From an uncultured bacterium (GTDB lineage Bacteria; Pseudomonadota; Gammaproteobacteria; Burkholderiales; Burkholderiaceae_D), in the NCBI GenBank assembly GCA_903872555.1, contig CAIQLE010000106.1, positions 1 to 12,953 of the forward strand: a DNA stretch of 12,953 bases. Direction: 5' to 3'. The notes beneath the pieces are model-generated. The model had not been told where the DNA came from. It worked only from the letters and a program-made list of their open reading frames with translations, and made no database searches. Below, in pieces: positions 1 to 7,491 of this stretch. The first letter of the stretch is position 1; every line of letters starts with the position of its first letter. The position numbers were made by a program, and so were the translations under genes.

Positions 1-209
1 ACTTGACCAACAGGCTGCGGCAGATGCATGTGCCCATGCCGCTGTCTGCTGCTGCTGCTGCTGCTGCTGGGTGGGGTGGCTGCAGAGGTTGATGCATCTG
101 CTGCATCTGCTGCTGCTGCTGTCTGTGTGGTGCTGTCTGCCGATGTTCTGATCAGGGGTGCTGCGAGTGCTGCGATCAGCACTGCGGTGTAGCCAATTTT
201 TTTTAACAT
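1..209 (-). CDS. Putative LivM-type permease, N-terminal fragment running off the window edge (possibly damaged)
   Basis: The frame starts at the ATG complementary to 207-209, 12 bases after the livH stop, with an AAGGA ribosome-binding site overlapping that stop. An in-frame ATG nine bases upstream leaves no room for the site and is less likely. The first 20 residues (MLKKIGYTAVLIAALAAPLI) are a short basic start and one hydrophobic helix, as expected at the beginning of a LivM permease, and livM is the usual partner after livH. Beyond residue 20 the frame becomes Ala/Thr/Ser-rich, including seven consecutive Ser encoded by CAG-type repeats, and no longer resembles LivM, which should continue with further membrane helices. 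The frame stays open to the edge (69 codons). LivM identity rests on position and the first helix only. A secreted low-complexity protein or a sequencing or assembly fault at a contig end are alternatives. Confidence 0.4.
   Translation of the reverse strand, partial: MLKKIGYTAVLIAALAAPLIRTSADSTTQTAAAADAADASTSAATPPSSSSSSSRQRHGHMHLPQPVGQ
46..69. repeat. (CTG)8 trinucleotide repeat
   Basis: Eight perfect CTG units lie inside the putative livM start and encode a Ser run on the minus strand. A unit of three bases cannot shift the reading frame, so this is not a classical phase-variation switch. Confidence 0.9.
107..121. repeat. (CTG)5 trinucleotide repeat
   Basis: Five perfect CTG units, with two more CTG units at 98-103 separated by CAT. 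Together with the longer run at 46-69 they make most of 40-125 low-complexity CTG/GCA-type sequence, unlike the rest of the transporter operon. Confidence 0.85.
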
Positions 210-221
210 GGCGTTCATTCC

Positions 222-1106
222 TTATTTCTCGCGGCCGAACAGGCCGGCGGGACGAATCAGCAAGACAATCGCCATGATGATGAACACCACCGTTGCCGAC
301 AGTTCCGGATAAAAGACTTTGGTCAGGCCTTCGATCACGCCCAGACCCAGTCCAGTCACAATCGAACCCAGTATGGAACCCATGCCACCGATCACCACTA
401 CCGCAAACACTGTAATGATGAGGTTGGAGCCCATCAGAGGCGAGACCTGCAAGACCGGTGCAGCCAGCACACCGGCAAAGCCAGCGAGGGCAACACCAAA
501 GCCATAGGTCAGCGTCACCATCAGAGGCACATTCACACCAAAGGCTTCCACCATTTTGGGGTTTTCAGTGCCGGCACGCAGATAGGCACCGAGCCGCGTT
601 TTTTCAATTACAAACCAGGTCATCAGGCACACTGACAATGAAGCGACCACGACCCAGGCACGATAGTTCGGCAAGATCATGAAGCCCAGATCGGTAGCGC
701 CTGATAATTGCGAAGGCACGGAATAAGGCTGACCTGAGACACCATAAAAAGAACGGAACACGCCTTCCAGCATCAGCGTGATACCAAAGGTCAGCAGCAG
801 ACCATACAGGTGATCCAGCTGATACAACCAGCGCAGCATGGTCTTTTCAATCACGATGCCAAAAATCGCCACCAGCAGCGGCGCCACAATCAGCATGACC
901 CAGTAACTGATGCCGAAATATTGCAAGCCCATCCATGCCAGAAAAGCACCCATCATGTAGAGCGCACCGTGAGCGAAATTAATCACGTTGAGCAAACCAA
1001 AGATCACCGCCAGTCCCAGTGAGAGCATGGCGTAGAACGAGCCATTCACCAGTCCCAGTAACAGCTGTCCCAGAAAAGCCGACAGGGGAATACCAAAAAT
1101 TTCCAT
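222..1106 (-). CDS. livH: Branched-chain amino acid-type ABC transporter permease LivH
   Basis: A 294-residue inner-membrane permease, the normal length for LivH. It would form the translocation channel with LivM. Almost the whole chain is hydrophobic, about eight membrane helices. Family signatures visible are the N-terminal stretch around GLAVIFGLLNVINFAHGA (about residues 31-48), the cytoplasmic ATPase-contact segment around TENPKMVEAFGVNV (about residues 180-193) followed by a Gly/Ala-rich helix, and the end LLIRPAGLFG. The ATG lies 3 bases after the livF stop, with a GGGAG site inside the end of livF, so translation is probably coupled. It is the fourth gene of the acyl-CoA dehydrogenase-livG-livF-livH-livM operon. 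The actual substrate (branched-chain amino acid, amide, aromatic or acyl compound) cannot be told from the permease. The family call is very secure. Confidence 0.95.
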   Translation of the reverse strand: MEIFGIPLSAFLGQLLLGLVNGSFYAMLSLGLAVIFGLLNVINFAHGALYMMGAFLAWMGLQYFGISYWVMLIVAPLLVAIFGIVIEKTMLRWLYQLDHLYGLLLTFGITLMLEGVFRSFYGVSGQPYSVPSQLSGATDLGFMILPNYRAWVVVASLSVCLMTWFVIEKTRLGAYLRAGTENPKMVEAFGVNVPLMVTLTYGFGVALAGFAGVLAAPVLQVSPLMGSNLIITVFAVVVIGGMGSILGSIVTGLGLGVIEGLTKVFYPELSATVVFIIMAIVLLIRPAGLFGREK

Positions 1107-1109
1107 CTT

Positions 1110-1811
1110 CTAGACTCCCAGCAATTCATTCAGAATTGCAGTCTTGCCTGGCAATTCGCTTGCGGTAAATTGTTCAACGATCTGCCCATGCTCCATCACA
1201 TAAAAGCGATCCGCCAGCGGCGCAGCAAAACGGAAGTTTTGCTCGACCATGATGATGGTGTAGCCCTGCGCTTTGAGCGAGGTGATCATGCGTGCCAGTG
1301 CCTGTACGATGACAGGCGCCAGACCTTCCGAGATTTCATCCAGCAGCAAGAGCTTGGCACCCGTGCGCAGAATGCGACCCACCGCCAGCATTTGCTGTTC
1401 GCCACCTGAGAGCCGTGTGCCCTGACTGTGACGGCGCTCTTCCAGATTCGGGAACATCTGATAAATCGCCTGCACTGACATGCCGCCCTCTTTCAGCATC
1501 GGTGGCAACATCAGATTCTCTTCCGCCGACAGCGAAGAAAAAATCGCCCGCTCTTCAGGGCAATAGCCCAGACCCAGATGCGCGATGCGATGAGTCGGCC
1601 AGTTGATCGCTTCGGTGCCATGAATTTTGATCGATCCGGTACGACGACCCGTCAGACCCATGATGGCGCGCAGCGTGGTGGTACGGCCTGCGCCATTCCG
1701 GCCCAGCAGAGTCACGACCTCGCCTTCTTCGACCGATAAATTCACGTCATGCAGGATGTGCGATTCGCCATACCAGGCCTGCAGGTTTTTGATTTCCAGC
1801 GCCTTGACCAT
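1110..1811 (-). CDS. livF: ABC transporter ATP-binding protein LivF (Walker A Lys replaced by Arg)
   Basis: A 233-residue cytoplasmic ATPase that would pair with LivG to energise the LivH/LivM permease. Visible motifs are a Walker A-like GRNGAGRTT (residues 37-45), the signature LSGGEQQML, Walker B LLLLDEISEGLAP, and VEQN at the H-loop position, which is typical of LivF. The invariant Walker A lysine is Arg43 here (codon CGT at 1685-1683); all other motifs look intact. The start chosen is the ATG at 1811, which overlaps the livG TGA by one base as TGATG, with AAGGAG seven bases upstream. A TTG codon just before it gives one extra residue but sits too close to the ribosome-binding site. The family call is secure. 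Whether the Arg weakens ATP hydrolysis or is a tolerated subfamily trait is open. Confidence 0.94.
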   Translation of the reverse strand: MVKALEIKNLQAWYGESHILHDVNLSVEEGEVVTLLGRNGAGRTTTLRAIMGLTGRRTGSIKIHGTEAINWPTHRIAHLGLGYCPEERAIFSSLSAEENLMLPPMLKEGGMSVQAIYQMFPNLEERRHSQGTRLSGGEQQMLAVGRILRTGAKLLLLDEISEGLAPVIVQALARMITSLKAQGYTIIMVEQNFRFAAPLADRFYVMEHGQIVEQFTASELPGKTAILNELLGV

Positions 1812-2578
1812 CAATGCGCTCCTTCCAGTTCATTCGTACTGCCCATATAGGCTTCCAGTACCTGCGGATTTTTAGATACGGTCTGGTAATCACCTTCCGC
1901 CAGAATGGCACCGCGCTGTAAGACCGAGATGCGGTCACAGATGCCCGAGACCACGCTCATATTGTGTTCCACCATCAAAATGGTCCGGCCCTTGGAGACT
2001 TTCTTGATCAGATCGGTCACGCGCTTCACATCTTCATGGCCCATGCCCTGAGTCGGCTCATCCAGCAGCATGACTTCCGGTTCCATCGCCAGTGTGGTGG
2101 CAATTTCCAGTGCACGCTTGCGGCCATACGGCAGATCTACGGTAATGCTGTCGGCAAATTCACGCAGACCGACTTCTTCCAGCAAAGCCATTGCTCTGTC
2201 ATTCAAGGCATTCAGCGTCGCTTCACTTTTCCAAAAATGAAAAGAAGTGCCGAGATTGCGCTGCAAACCTATGCGCACGTTTTCCATCACCGTCAGATGA
2301 GGAAAGACAGCAGAAATCTGGAAAGAACGGATGATGCCCATGCGCGCAATCTGCGCCGGCTGCTCCATGGTGATGTCGCGGCCATTGAATAAAATCTGTC
2401 CCGAGCTGGGTACCAGAAATTTGGTCAGCAGATTGAAGCACGTAGTCTTACCCGCACCGTTCGGGCCTATCAGTGCATGAATATGGCCACGCTGTACTTG
2501 CAGATTTACCTGATTGACCGCAATGAAGCCTTTGAACTCACGCGTCAGCTGTTTGGTTTCTAAAATAATGTCCGTCAT
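1811..2578 (-). CDS. livG: ABC transporter ATP-binding protein LivG
   Basis: A 255-residue cytoplasmic ATPase, partner of LivF in a Liv-type importer. Motifs are Walker A GPNGAGKTT (residues 38-46), Q-loop region RSFQISAVFPHLTVMENV (about 84-101), a LivG-style signature YGRKRALEIA (151-160) in place of LSGGQ, Walker B with LLDEPTQGM (Asp173, Glu174), and the switch His205 in VEHNM. Unlike LivF, its Walker A lysine is intact. The ATG has ACGGAG five bases upstream, and the gene follows the acyl-CoA dehydrogenase by 14 bases. Its stop overlaps the livF start by one base. No truncation or unusual feature is seen. Confidence 0.95.
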   Translation of the reverse strand: MTDIILETKQLTREFKGFIAVNQVNLQVQRGHIHALIGPNGAGKTTCFNLLTKFLVPSSGQILFNGRDITMEQPAQIARMGIIRSFQISAVFPHLTVMENVRIGLQRNLGTSFHFWKSEATLNALNDRAMALLEEVGLREFADSITVDLPYGRKRALEIATTLAMEPEVMLLDEPTQGMGHEDVKRVTDLIKKVSKGRTILMVEHNMSVVSGICDRISVLQRGAILAEGDYQTVSKNPQVLEAYMGSTNELEGAH

Positions 2579-2592
2579 GGGAACTCCGTTAA

Positions 2593-3759
2593 TCAGGGAC
2601 GGATGCTTTTAATGGCGTGCTTGGCGAGACTCCAGCGATGGGTCTCGTTCGGGCCGTCATAAACGCGGAAGGAACGCGCATCAGCAAAGATACGCGCCAC
2701 TATAGTTTCGTGGGTCATGCCACTGCCACCCAGCATCTGTGCGCTGCGATCAATCACACGCCAGATTGCCTCGGAAGAAATCACCTTGGCAGCGCTTGAT
2801 TCGCGTGTACCCAGATGACCCTGATCCAGCACCCAGGCGCAATGCCAGATAGCCAGCCGTGTGGTGTGCATGTCCATTTCATTGTCAGCCAGCATAAAGC
2901 CCACGCCTTCATGCTGCCCCAGTGTCTTGCCAAAGGCCTGACGCGTTGCGGCATAACGCAAAGCCACATCATGCGTGCGCCGTGCCGCACCCAGCCAGCG
3001 CATACAGTGCGTCAGGCGTGCAGGCGAGAGCCGGACTTGCGCATATTTGAAACCCTCACCCAAAGCACCCAGCACTTGTGATTCAGGCACACGCAGATTT
3101 TCAAAACGCACGACACCGTGGCCACCGACGAAACAAGTGTCGAGCGCATCCATCTGACGCTCTACCGTGATACCGGGCGCATCCATATCGGACAGGAACA
3201 TGGTCGCACTGCCATCTTCCAGCTTGGCCATGATGATGGCGAACGAAGCACCGGTCGCGCCTGTGATCAGCCACTTCAGACCATTGATCACAAAATCCTT
3301 ACCATCACGCACAGCGATGGTCTGCAGCATCATGGGATCAGCACCCGCACCCGGGGGCGGCTCCGTCATGCAAAAACAGGAGCGGATTTTTCCTTCGGCC
3401 AGCGGACGCAGCCAGCGTTCTTTCTGCTCAGGCGTACAAATGACTTCCATCATGTGCATATTGCCCTCGTCGGGCGCGAAAATATTCAGCGCTACCGGGC
3501 CCAGCGGTGAATAGCCTGCTTCTTCGAAGACGATGGCCTTGCCTATGTGGTTGAGTTCCAGTCCGCCGAACTCGTGCGAGACATGGGGAGAGAGCAATCC
3601 GGCCGCGCGCGCTTTGGCCACTAATTCAAGGCGCAATTCATCCGTAGGGCCATGTGATGTACAGCGCGGGTCGCGCTCCATCGGTATCACCTGTTCTTCG
3701 ATGAAGCGACGGGTGCGCTGCTGCAGCTCGGCGTGCTCGGCCGAGATTGTGAAATCCAT
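2593..3759 (-). CDS. Acyl-CoA dehydrogenase, ACAD10/11-like
   Basis: A 388-residue cytoplasmic flavoenzyme expected to oxidise an acyl-CoA to the 2,3-enoyl-CoA, passing electrons to electron-transfer flavoprotein. The three-part fold is visible: N-terminal helices (about 1-120), a middle beta domain with the flavin/substrate motif CFCMTEP (128-134) and the Thr/Gly-rich ITGATG, and a C-terminal helical domain with QAFGK and QMLGGSGMTHE (341-351). Near the C-terminus is VYDGPNETHR (366-375), the ACAD10/11-like form, with Asp368 where many short- and medium-chain enzymes have the catalytic Glu. It is the first gene of the operon with livGFHM; a GGGAG site lies nine bases before the ATG. Linkage to an importer suggests its substrate derives from the transported compound. 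Family secure, substrate unknown. Confidence 0.93.
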   Translation of the reverse strand: MDFTISAEHAELQQRTRRFIEEQVIPMERDPRCTSHGPTDELRLELVAKARAAGLLSPHVSHEFGGLELNHIGKAIVFEEAGYSPLGPVALNIFAPDEGNMHMMEVICTPEQKERWLRPLAEGKIRSCFCMTEPPPGAGADPMMLQTIAVRDGKDFVINGLKWLITGATGASFAIIMAKLEDGSATMFLSDMDAPGITVERQMDALDTCFVGGHGVVRFENLRVPESQVLGALGEGFKYAQVRLSPARLTHCMRWLGAARRTHDVALRYAATRQAFGKTLGQHEGVGFMLADNEMDMHTTRLAIWHCAWVLDQGHLGTRESSAAKVISSEAIWRVIDRSAQMLGGSGMTHETIVARIFADARSFRVYDGPNETHRWSLAKHAIKSIRP

Positions 3760-4161
3760 GCGAACTATCTCCCTGGTTTTTATTTTTTACTAACACTGCA
3801 TGGCAGCCTCTGTGGACCGCCGGTCAATGCAGACTGACAACTTATTCTATTTCCTGAAAAAAACAAAATGAATTATTTGAGTGGCAATGCATCCCGGCCA
3901 GCCTAGCCTGCCGTCACGGCTTTATCGGAAGGCGGTTTCACATCATAGCGAGCAGAGGGTGAGGTGCGTTTGCAATCAGCAAACATCGTGATCACGACAG
4001 GCAGCCGATAAACTCAGCATGGACAGACCTGAATGGAATTTTTGCAGCATGATCCAAAGTAGTGCATATTGATGCGTGCATTGCGCCAGATCCTTGTGTA
4101 TTCTGGAGTCGATACTTTTTTTGTCATCCAGCTGCCAGCCACCCCGATTTAACTTACTGAC
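3760..4161. other. Divergent intergenic region, 402 bases
   Basis: No gene is seen. The region lies between the minus-strand transporter operon and the plus-strand DUF2721 gene, so promoters for both should be here. The part next to the operon (about 3840-3880) is AT-rich. A perfect 12-base palindrome lies at 3986-3997. A tiny hairpin GCCG-TCA-CGGC lies near 3909-3919. No -35/-10 pair in either direction was convincing enough to annotate. Confidence 0.6.
3986..3997. promoter_or_regulatory. Perfect palindrome TCGTGATCACGA, possible operator
   Basis: The 12 bases equal their own reverse complement, with no spacer. The site lies in the middle of the divergent intergenic region, about 227 bases upstream of the acyl-CoA dehydrogenase start and 165 bases upstream of the DUF2721 gene. 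Dimeric regulators bind such sites, but no regulator gene is adjacent and the site could occur by chance. Confidence 0.3.
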
Positions 4162-4623
4162 ATGATTTCCTTGTTCGGCGACATCAGCAACATCATCAGC
4201 CTCTCGATCACACCGGCCTTCCTGCTGCTGGGTGTGATGATGCAGGCGCGGGTGCTGAATAACCGCTTGTCCCGCATCATGGACCGACGTGAAGTCTTAG
4301 AAACGCGTCTCTCTGGGGGATTCGGTCTGCGCGCGGTACTGCTGCATGAACTCACCGTTCTGCACCGCCGTGCCGATGTGATTCACCGCGCCATTGGTTT
4401 TTCCATGATCAGCATGATTCTGATCTGCTCGGTCGTGGTCTCACTGTTTGCCGATGATGCCTTCAAACTCAGGCTAGGCTCACTGATCGCTTTCCTGTTT
4501 GTGTCCACCATGTTGCTGCTGATCGCCAGCTTCAGCCTGTTCCTGCACGAGATCTTTATCGCCAGCCACACCATGCCGGCCACCGCCCTGCACCGCACAC
4601 GCCAGATGAGCGAACCCCACTAA
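4162..4623 (+). CDS. DUF2721-type small membrane protein
   Basis: A 153-residue protein with three predicted membrane helices: about residues 10-27 (SLSITPAFLLLGVMMQAR region), 73-92 (after a cytoplasmic segment rich in Arg) and 107-132. The segment after helix 1, RVLNNRLSRIMDRREVLE, matches the usual pattern of DUF2721 proteins, which have no established function. Length fits the family. The ATG is preceded by no recognisable ribosome-binding site (aacttactgac), so translation may be weak, but the protein begins sensibly just before the first helix. Its stop lies four bases from the stop of the convergent methyltransferase gene, with no terminator between them. Family assignment is by remembered pattern; the ORF itself is clearly real. 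Confidence 0.82.
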   Translation: MISLFGDISNIISLSITPAFLLLGVMMQARVLNNRLSRIMDRREVLETRLSGGFGLRAVLLHELTVLHRRADVIHRAIGFSMISMILICSVVVSLFADDAFKLRLGSLIAFLFVSTMLLLIASFSLFLHEIFIASHTMPATALHRTRQMSEPH

Positions 4624-4627
4624 AATT

Positions 4628-5455
4628 TCAGGCGGCCAGCCAGTAGCGCTCTGCCATCTGCTCCAGCCCCAGCGTTCCCAGCACTTCCGTCAGACGACGC
4701 GCCGCTTTCTGGCGCGGCAAATCCTTGTAAGTGGCAATGATGAGTTCATTTTTCATGGAATGCTCCCAGCCCACCAGCTCCGTCACATTCACCTGATAAC
4801 CATGCGCCTCCAGCTGCAGGCAGCGCAGCACATTGGTGACATGACTGCCAAATTCACGGGTATGGATAGGATGACGCCAGATTTCAGTCAGGACATCACG
4901 CGCCAGTGACTGGCTTTTCAGGCGTTTCAGCGTCGCCGCCACTTCTGCCTGACAACAAGGCACCAGCACCATGAAGCGTGCCTGCTTGCGCAAAGCAAAA
5001 CTGATCGCATCATCCGTTGCAGTATCACAGGCATGTAGTGCCGTCACGATGTCTACCGTAGGCGGCAATACATCTGAGGTGATGGAATCAGCCACCGAGA
5101 GATGATGGAAACGCATGTGCTCAAAGTCCAGCCGTTGCGCCAGCGCTCTGGCACTCTCCACCAGTTCAGCACGTGTCTCTATGCTGTGTATGACTGAGCC
5201 ATCATGACGTTTCTTGAAAAACAGGTCGTACAGAATGAAGCCCAGATAGGATTTACCGGCGCCATGATCCACCAGCGAGATGGACTTATCCTCCTGATCC
5301 AGTTGCTGCAATAAGGGCTCAATGAACTGAAACAAGTGGTAGACCTGTTTCAGCTTGCGACGGCTGTCCTGATTCATCTTGCCGTCACGCGTCAGGATGT
5401 GCAAGGCCTTCAGCAATTCTATCGACTGCTCAGGCCGTATCTCTATATCTGCCAT
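4628..5455 (-). CDS. SAM-dependent methyltransferase, Methyltransf_32-like
   Basis: A 275-residue cytoplasmic protein with a Rossmann-type methyltransferase core. Motif I is VDHGAGKSYLG (residues 62-72) with the glycines that bind S-adenosylmethionine. Glu93 in HSIETRAEL ends strand 2. HACDTATDDA (141-150) and VPCCQAE (165-171) follow; the HACD and PCC pattern is characteristic of the Methyltransf_32 group, which includes GSTCD-like and TRM13-like proteins. An N-terminal helical segment (1-55) and a C-terminal helical tail (about 235-275) flank the core. The ATG has AGGAG 11 bases upstream. The substrate is unknown; RNA or protein are both possible from the family. It is transcribed divergently from the CHRD lipoprotein and convergently with the DUF2721 gene, so it appears to be a single-gene unit. 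Confidence 0.85.
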   Translation of the reverse strand: MADIEIRPEQSIELLKALHILTRDGKMNQDSRRKLKQVYHLFQFIEPLLQQLDQEDKSISLVDHGAGKSYLGFILYDLFFKKRHDGSVIHSIETRAELVESARALAQRLDFEHMRFHHLSVADSITSDVLPPTVDIVTALHACDTATDDAISFALRKQARFMVLVPCCQAEVAATLKRLKSQSLARDVLTEIWRHPIHTREFGSHVTNVLRCLQLEAHGYQVNVTELVGWEHSMKNELIIATYKDLPRQKAARRLTEVLGTLGLEQMAERYWLAA

Positions 5456-5783
5456 GTTGGAATAATCTCCTGCTGCAAGGATGACATGGTAACGCAGCTT
5501 TGCTCCGGCCTTTCGCTCAGGCTGAGACGCGCTATAGAATTTTTTTCCATCTTCACAGGTAGTTTTTACCAGCCGGCCGGCCTTCTGTCCGCAGCATTAC
5601 GCGCACAGCATGCAGGCATGTTCGCTGCTAGAGCAACTCTCGCTCTCAACAAAGCAGGTTCTGTTAAACACAGATTGCGACATGCCGGACACCACAGGAA
5701 TCAAACAATTCTTGCAGCGCCAGGCATGTACCTCAACGCAACGCCAATATGACAGGGAGTATTTACTGATCCAGAGGATGAAC
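5456..5783. other. Divergent intergenic region and lipoprotein 5' leader, 328 bases
   Basis: No separate gene is seen. A weak sigma70-like pair for plus-strand transcription is TTTCGC (5511-5516) and TATAGA (5533-5538) with a 16-base spacer, which would give a leader of roughly 240 bases. A GC palindrome GCCGGCCGGC lies at 5572-5581. The lipoprotein frame is open upstream to an ATG at 5610, but that extension has no signal-peptide character. Confidence 0.45.
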
Positions 5784-7481
5784 ATGAAAGATTTTTCTTT
5801 AAAAATTTTCACGCCATGGTGCATAAGCCTGATTTCCTTACTGATACTGGCGGGCTGCGGCAGTGACAACAACCCCATCAGTCCGAATGCAGCCAGTCTG
5901 AGCACCGTGAATTCCGTCAATAGCAGCGTTCCGAAAAACGTTTATTCAGCAACCCTCAACGGGGCTAATGAAATACCTGCCACCAATAGCATGGCAACGG
6001 CCACGGGTGTGGTCGTGCTTGATCCGAATAGCAACGTCATGAAAGCGACCATCGTCACAGCCGACATCACGGGAACAGCGGCACATATCCATATCGGTGC
6101 CAGTGGCGTTGCAGGCCCTGTGGTATTCCCGCTGGCAGAATCCAGTCCAGGCAGCGGGGTATGGACTGCAACAGCGACGCTGACAACGGATCAGCTGGCT
6201 CAGCTCACCAGCAATAGTTTTTATTTCAATGTGCATTCGGCAGCTTTTCCGGATGGTGAGATCCGCGGCCAGATTCTGGCTCGCTTGCCCCAGAGTGGCG
6301 TCCCTGTCAGCACCAGCAGCACCGACACCTTAACGGCCAGCGCGAATCCCACAACGACAGAAACTGCCACTAACAGCAGCACATCACCTGCCAGCGGAAC
6401 AAGCACGAATACAAGTTCAGGCAGCGGAACGGGAACTGCCAGTACGACTGGCACGACCAGCGGCATACCGCTAGGCAGTTCGACCACCGGCACAGGAAAC
6501 AGTGGCACCACAGGCAGCGGCACTACTGTCAATACGACACCCACCTCCACCAGCGGCATCGTGACCAATACAGCCGCCACCAACACCGGGACGAACAACA
6601 ATAACAGCACCACAGCAACGCAAGCGGCAAATCGTCCGGTGTTCTTTGTAAACTTGCTTTCGGGTTCACTCGTCATACCACCCAATGCAAGCACCGCAAC
6701 AGCCACCGCTATTTCGGTCTACAGGCCCAGCGATAAATCCCTGACCTCGGTGATTGTTTCAACCGGCATTACGGCAACAGGCGCTAGCCTGAGACAGGCA
6801 GCCGCAAGTGCGAATGGTCCCCTTGTCGCCAGCCTGACCGAAATCACTGCTGGCTCAGGCATCTGGAATACCCGTAGCACACTGAGCGACTCGCAAGTCT
6901 CTTCGCTGAATGCAAACAATCTGTATTACGAAGTGCTTTCAGCGGCGTATCCAAATGGTGAAGTGCGTGGCCAGATCGTCAAAACACAAGGCACCAGCAA
7001 AATTGCCTCTGCCACAAGCAGCACTAACAACGGCACCACCGGTACTACGGGCACTACAGGCAGCGCAGCCGGTACGCCTGTTGGTGTCGCAACGATTGTG
7101 ACTCCTGCAGCTACGGAGACAACGAGTGCCACACCAGCAGCATCAAGTACGGGCACTACGGGCACCAACGGCAGTACAAGCACGACCACACCGACTACTC
7201 TGACGCCAACCGTTAGCACCATTACACCAACAACGGCTACGACAACAACAGGAACACAGTCGGGTCTGTCAGGAACCACCGGCTCCACCATCGGTACCGG
7301 AACCACCGCAAGTACCGGCAGTAGTGGGCTGAGCAATGCAACAACAGGAACCAGCGCAGGCACAACGACAGGTACAGCGACACCGGAGACGACGATGCCA
7401 GTCACGACAGGCACCACGGGTAGCAGTACCAACACGGGCACTAATCCTCCGATAACAGCAAGCGCAATCTTGACGCAATAG
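5784..7481 (+). CDS. Secreted lipoprotein with two CHRD domains and Thr/Ser/Gly-rich linkers
   Basis: A 565-residue protein from the chosen ATG, with AGAGGA five bases upstream. The frame is open 58 codons further up (ATG at 5610), but only this start gives a proper signal peptide ending in the lipobox LAGC (residues 22-25). Cys25 would be lipidated; Gly, not Asp, follows, favouring the outer membrane. Residues 53-166 are a CHRD (chordin-type) domain with AHIHIG (100-105), FNVHSAAFPDGEIRGQI, and the usual spacing. Residues 167-284 are a low-complexity Thr/Ser/Gly/Asn linker. Residues 285-399 are a second, diverged CHRD-like domain ending YYEVLSAAYPNGEVRGQI but lacking the histidines. Residues 400-565 are another Thr/Gly/Ser-rich tail. 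Function of bacterial CHRD proteins is not established; a surface-exposed adhesion or matrix role is only a guess. The flanking genes give no functional hint. Confidence 0.85.
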   Translation: MKDFSLKIFTPWCISLISLLILAGCGSDNNPISPNAASLSTVNSVNSSVPKNVYSATLNGANEIPATNSMATATGVVVLDPNSNVMKATIVTADITGTAAHIHIGASGVAGPVVFPLAESSPGSGVWTATATLTTDQLAQLTSNSFYFNVHSAAFPDGEIRGQILARLPQSGVPVSTSSTDTLTASANPTTTETATNSSTSPASGTSTNTSSGSGTGTASTTGTTSGIPLGSSTTGTGNSGTTGSGTTVNTTPTSTSGIVTNTAATNTGTNNNNSTTATQAANRPVFFVNLLSGSLVIPPNASTATATAISVYRPSDKSLTSVIVSTGITATGASLRQAAASANGPLVASLTEITAGSGIWNTRSTLSDSQVSSLNANNLYYEVLSAAYPNGEVRGQIVKTQGTSKIASATSSTNNGTTGTTGTTGSAAGTPVGVATIVTPAATETTSATPAASSTGTTGTNGSTSTTTPTTLTPTVSTITPTTATTTTGTQSGLSGTTGSTIGTGTTASTGSSGLSNATTGTSAGTTTGTATPETTMPVTTGTTGSSTNTGTNPPITASAILTQ

Positions 7482-7491
7482 CATTCGTCAT

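Noticed and set aside
28..192. Plus-strand frame of 54 codons with a Leu run through the CTG repeats
   Set aside because: It is antisense to the livM start, has no ribosome-binding site, and is explained by the trinucleotide repeat.
4149..4598. Minus-strand open frames opposite the DUF2721 gene
   Set aside because: They are shadows of the plus-strand gene, which has a coherent three-helix pattern and a family-like motif.
5610..5783. N-terminal extension of the CHRD lipoprotein from the upstream ATG
   Set aside because: It would bury the signal peptide and lipobox 58 residues inside the protein. The ATG at 5784 has its own AGAGGA site and a proper lipoprotein signal.
6221..7441. Long minus-strand open frames (6221-6706 and 6926-7441) rich in Val, Pro and Leu
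   Set aside because: They mirror the Thr/Gly/Ser codons of the CHRD lipoprotein on the other strand. They have no start context or recognisable domain, and their composition is explained by the repeat.
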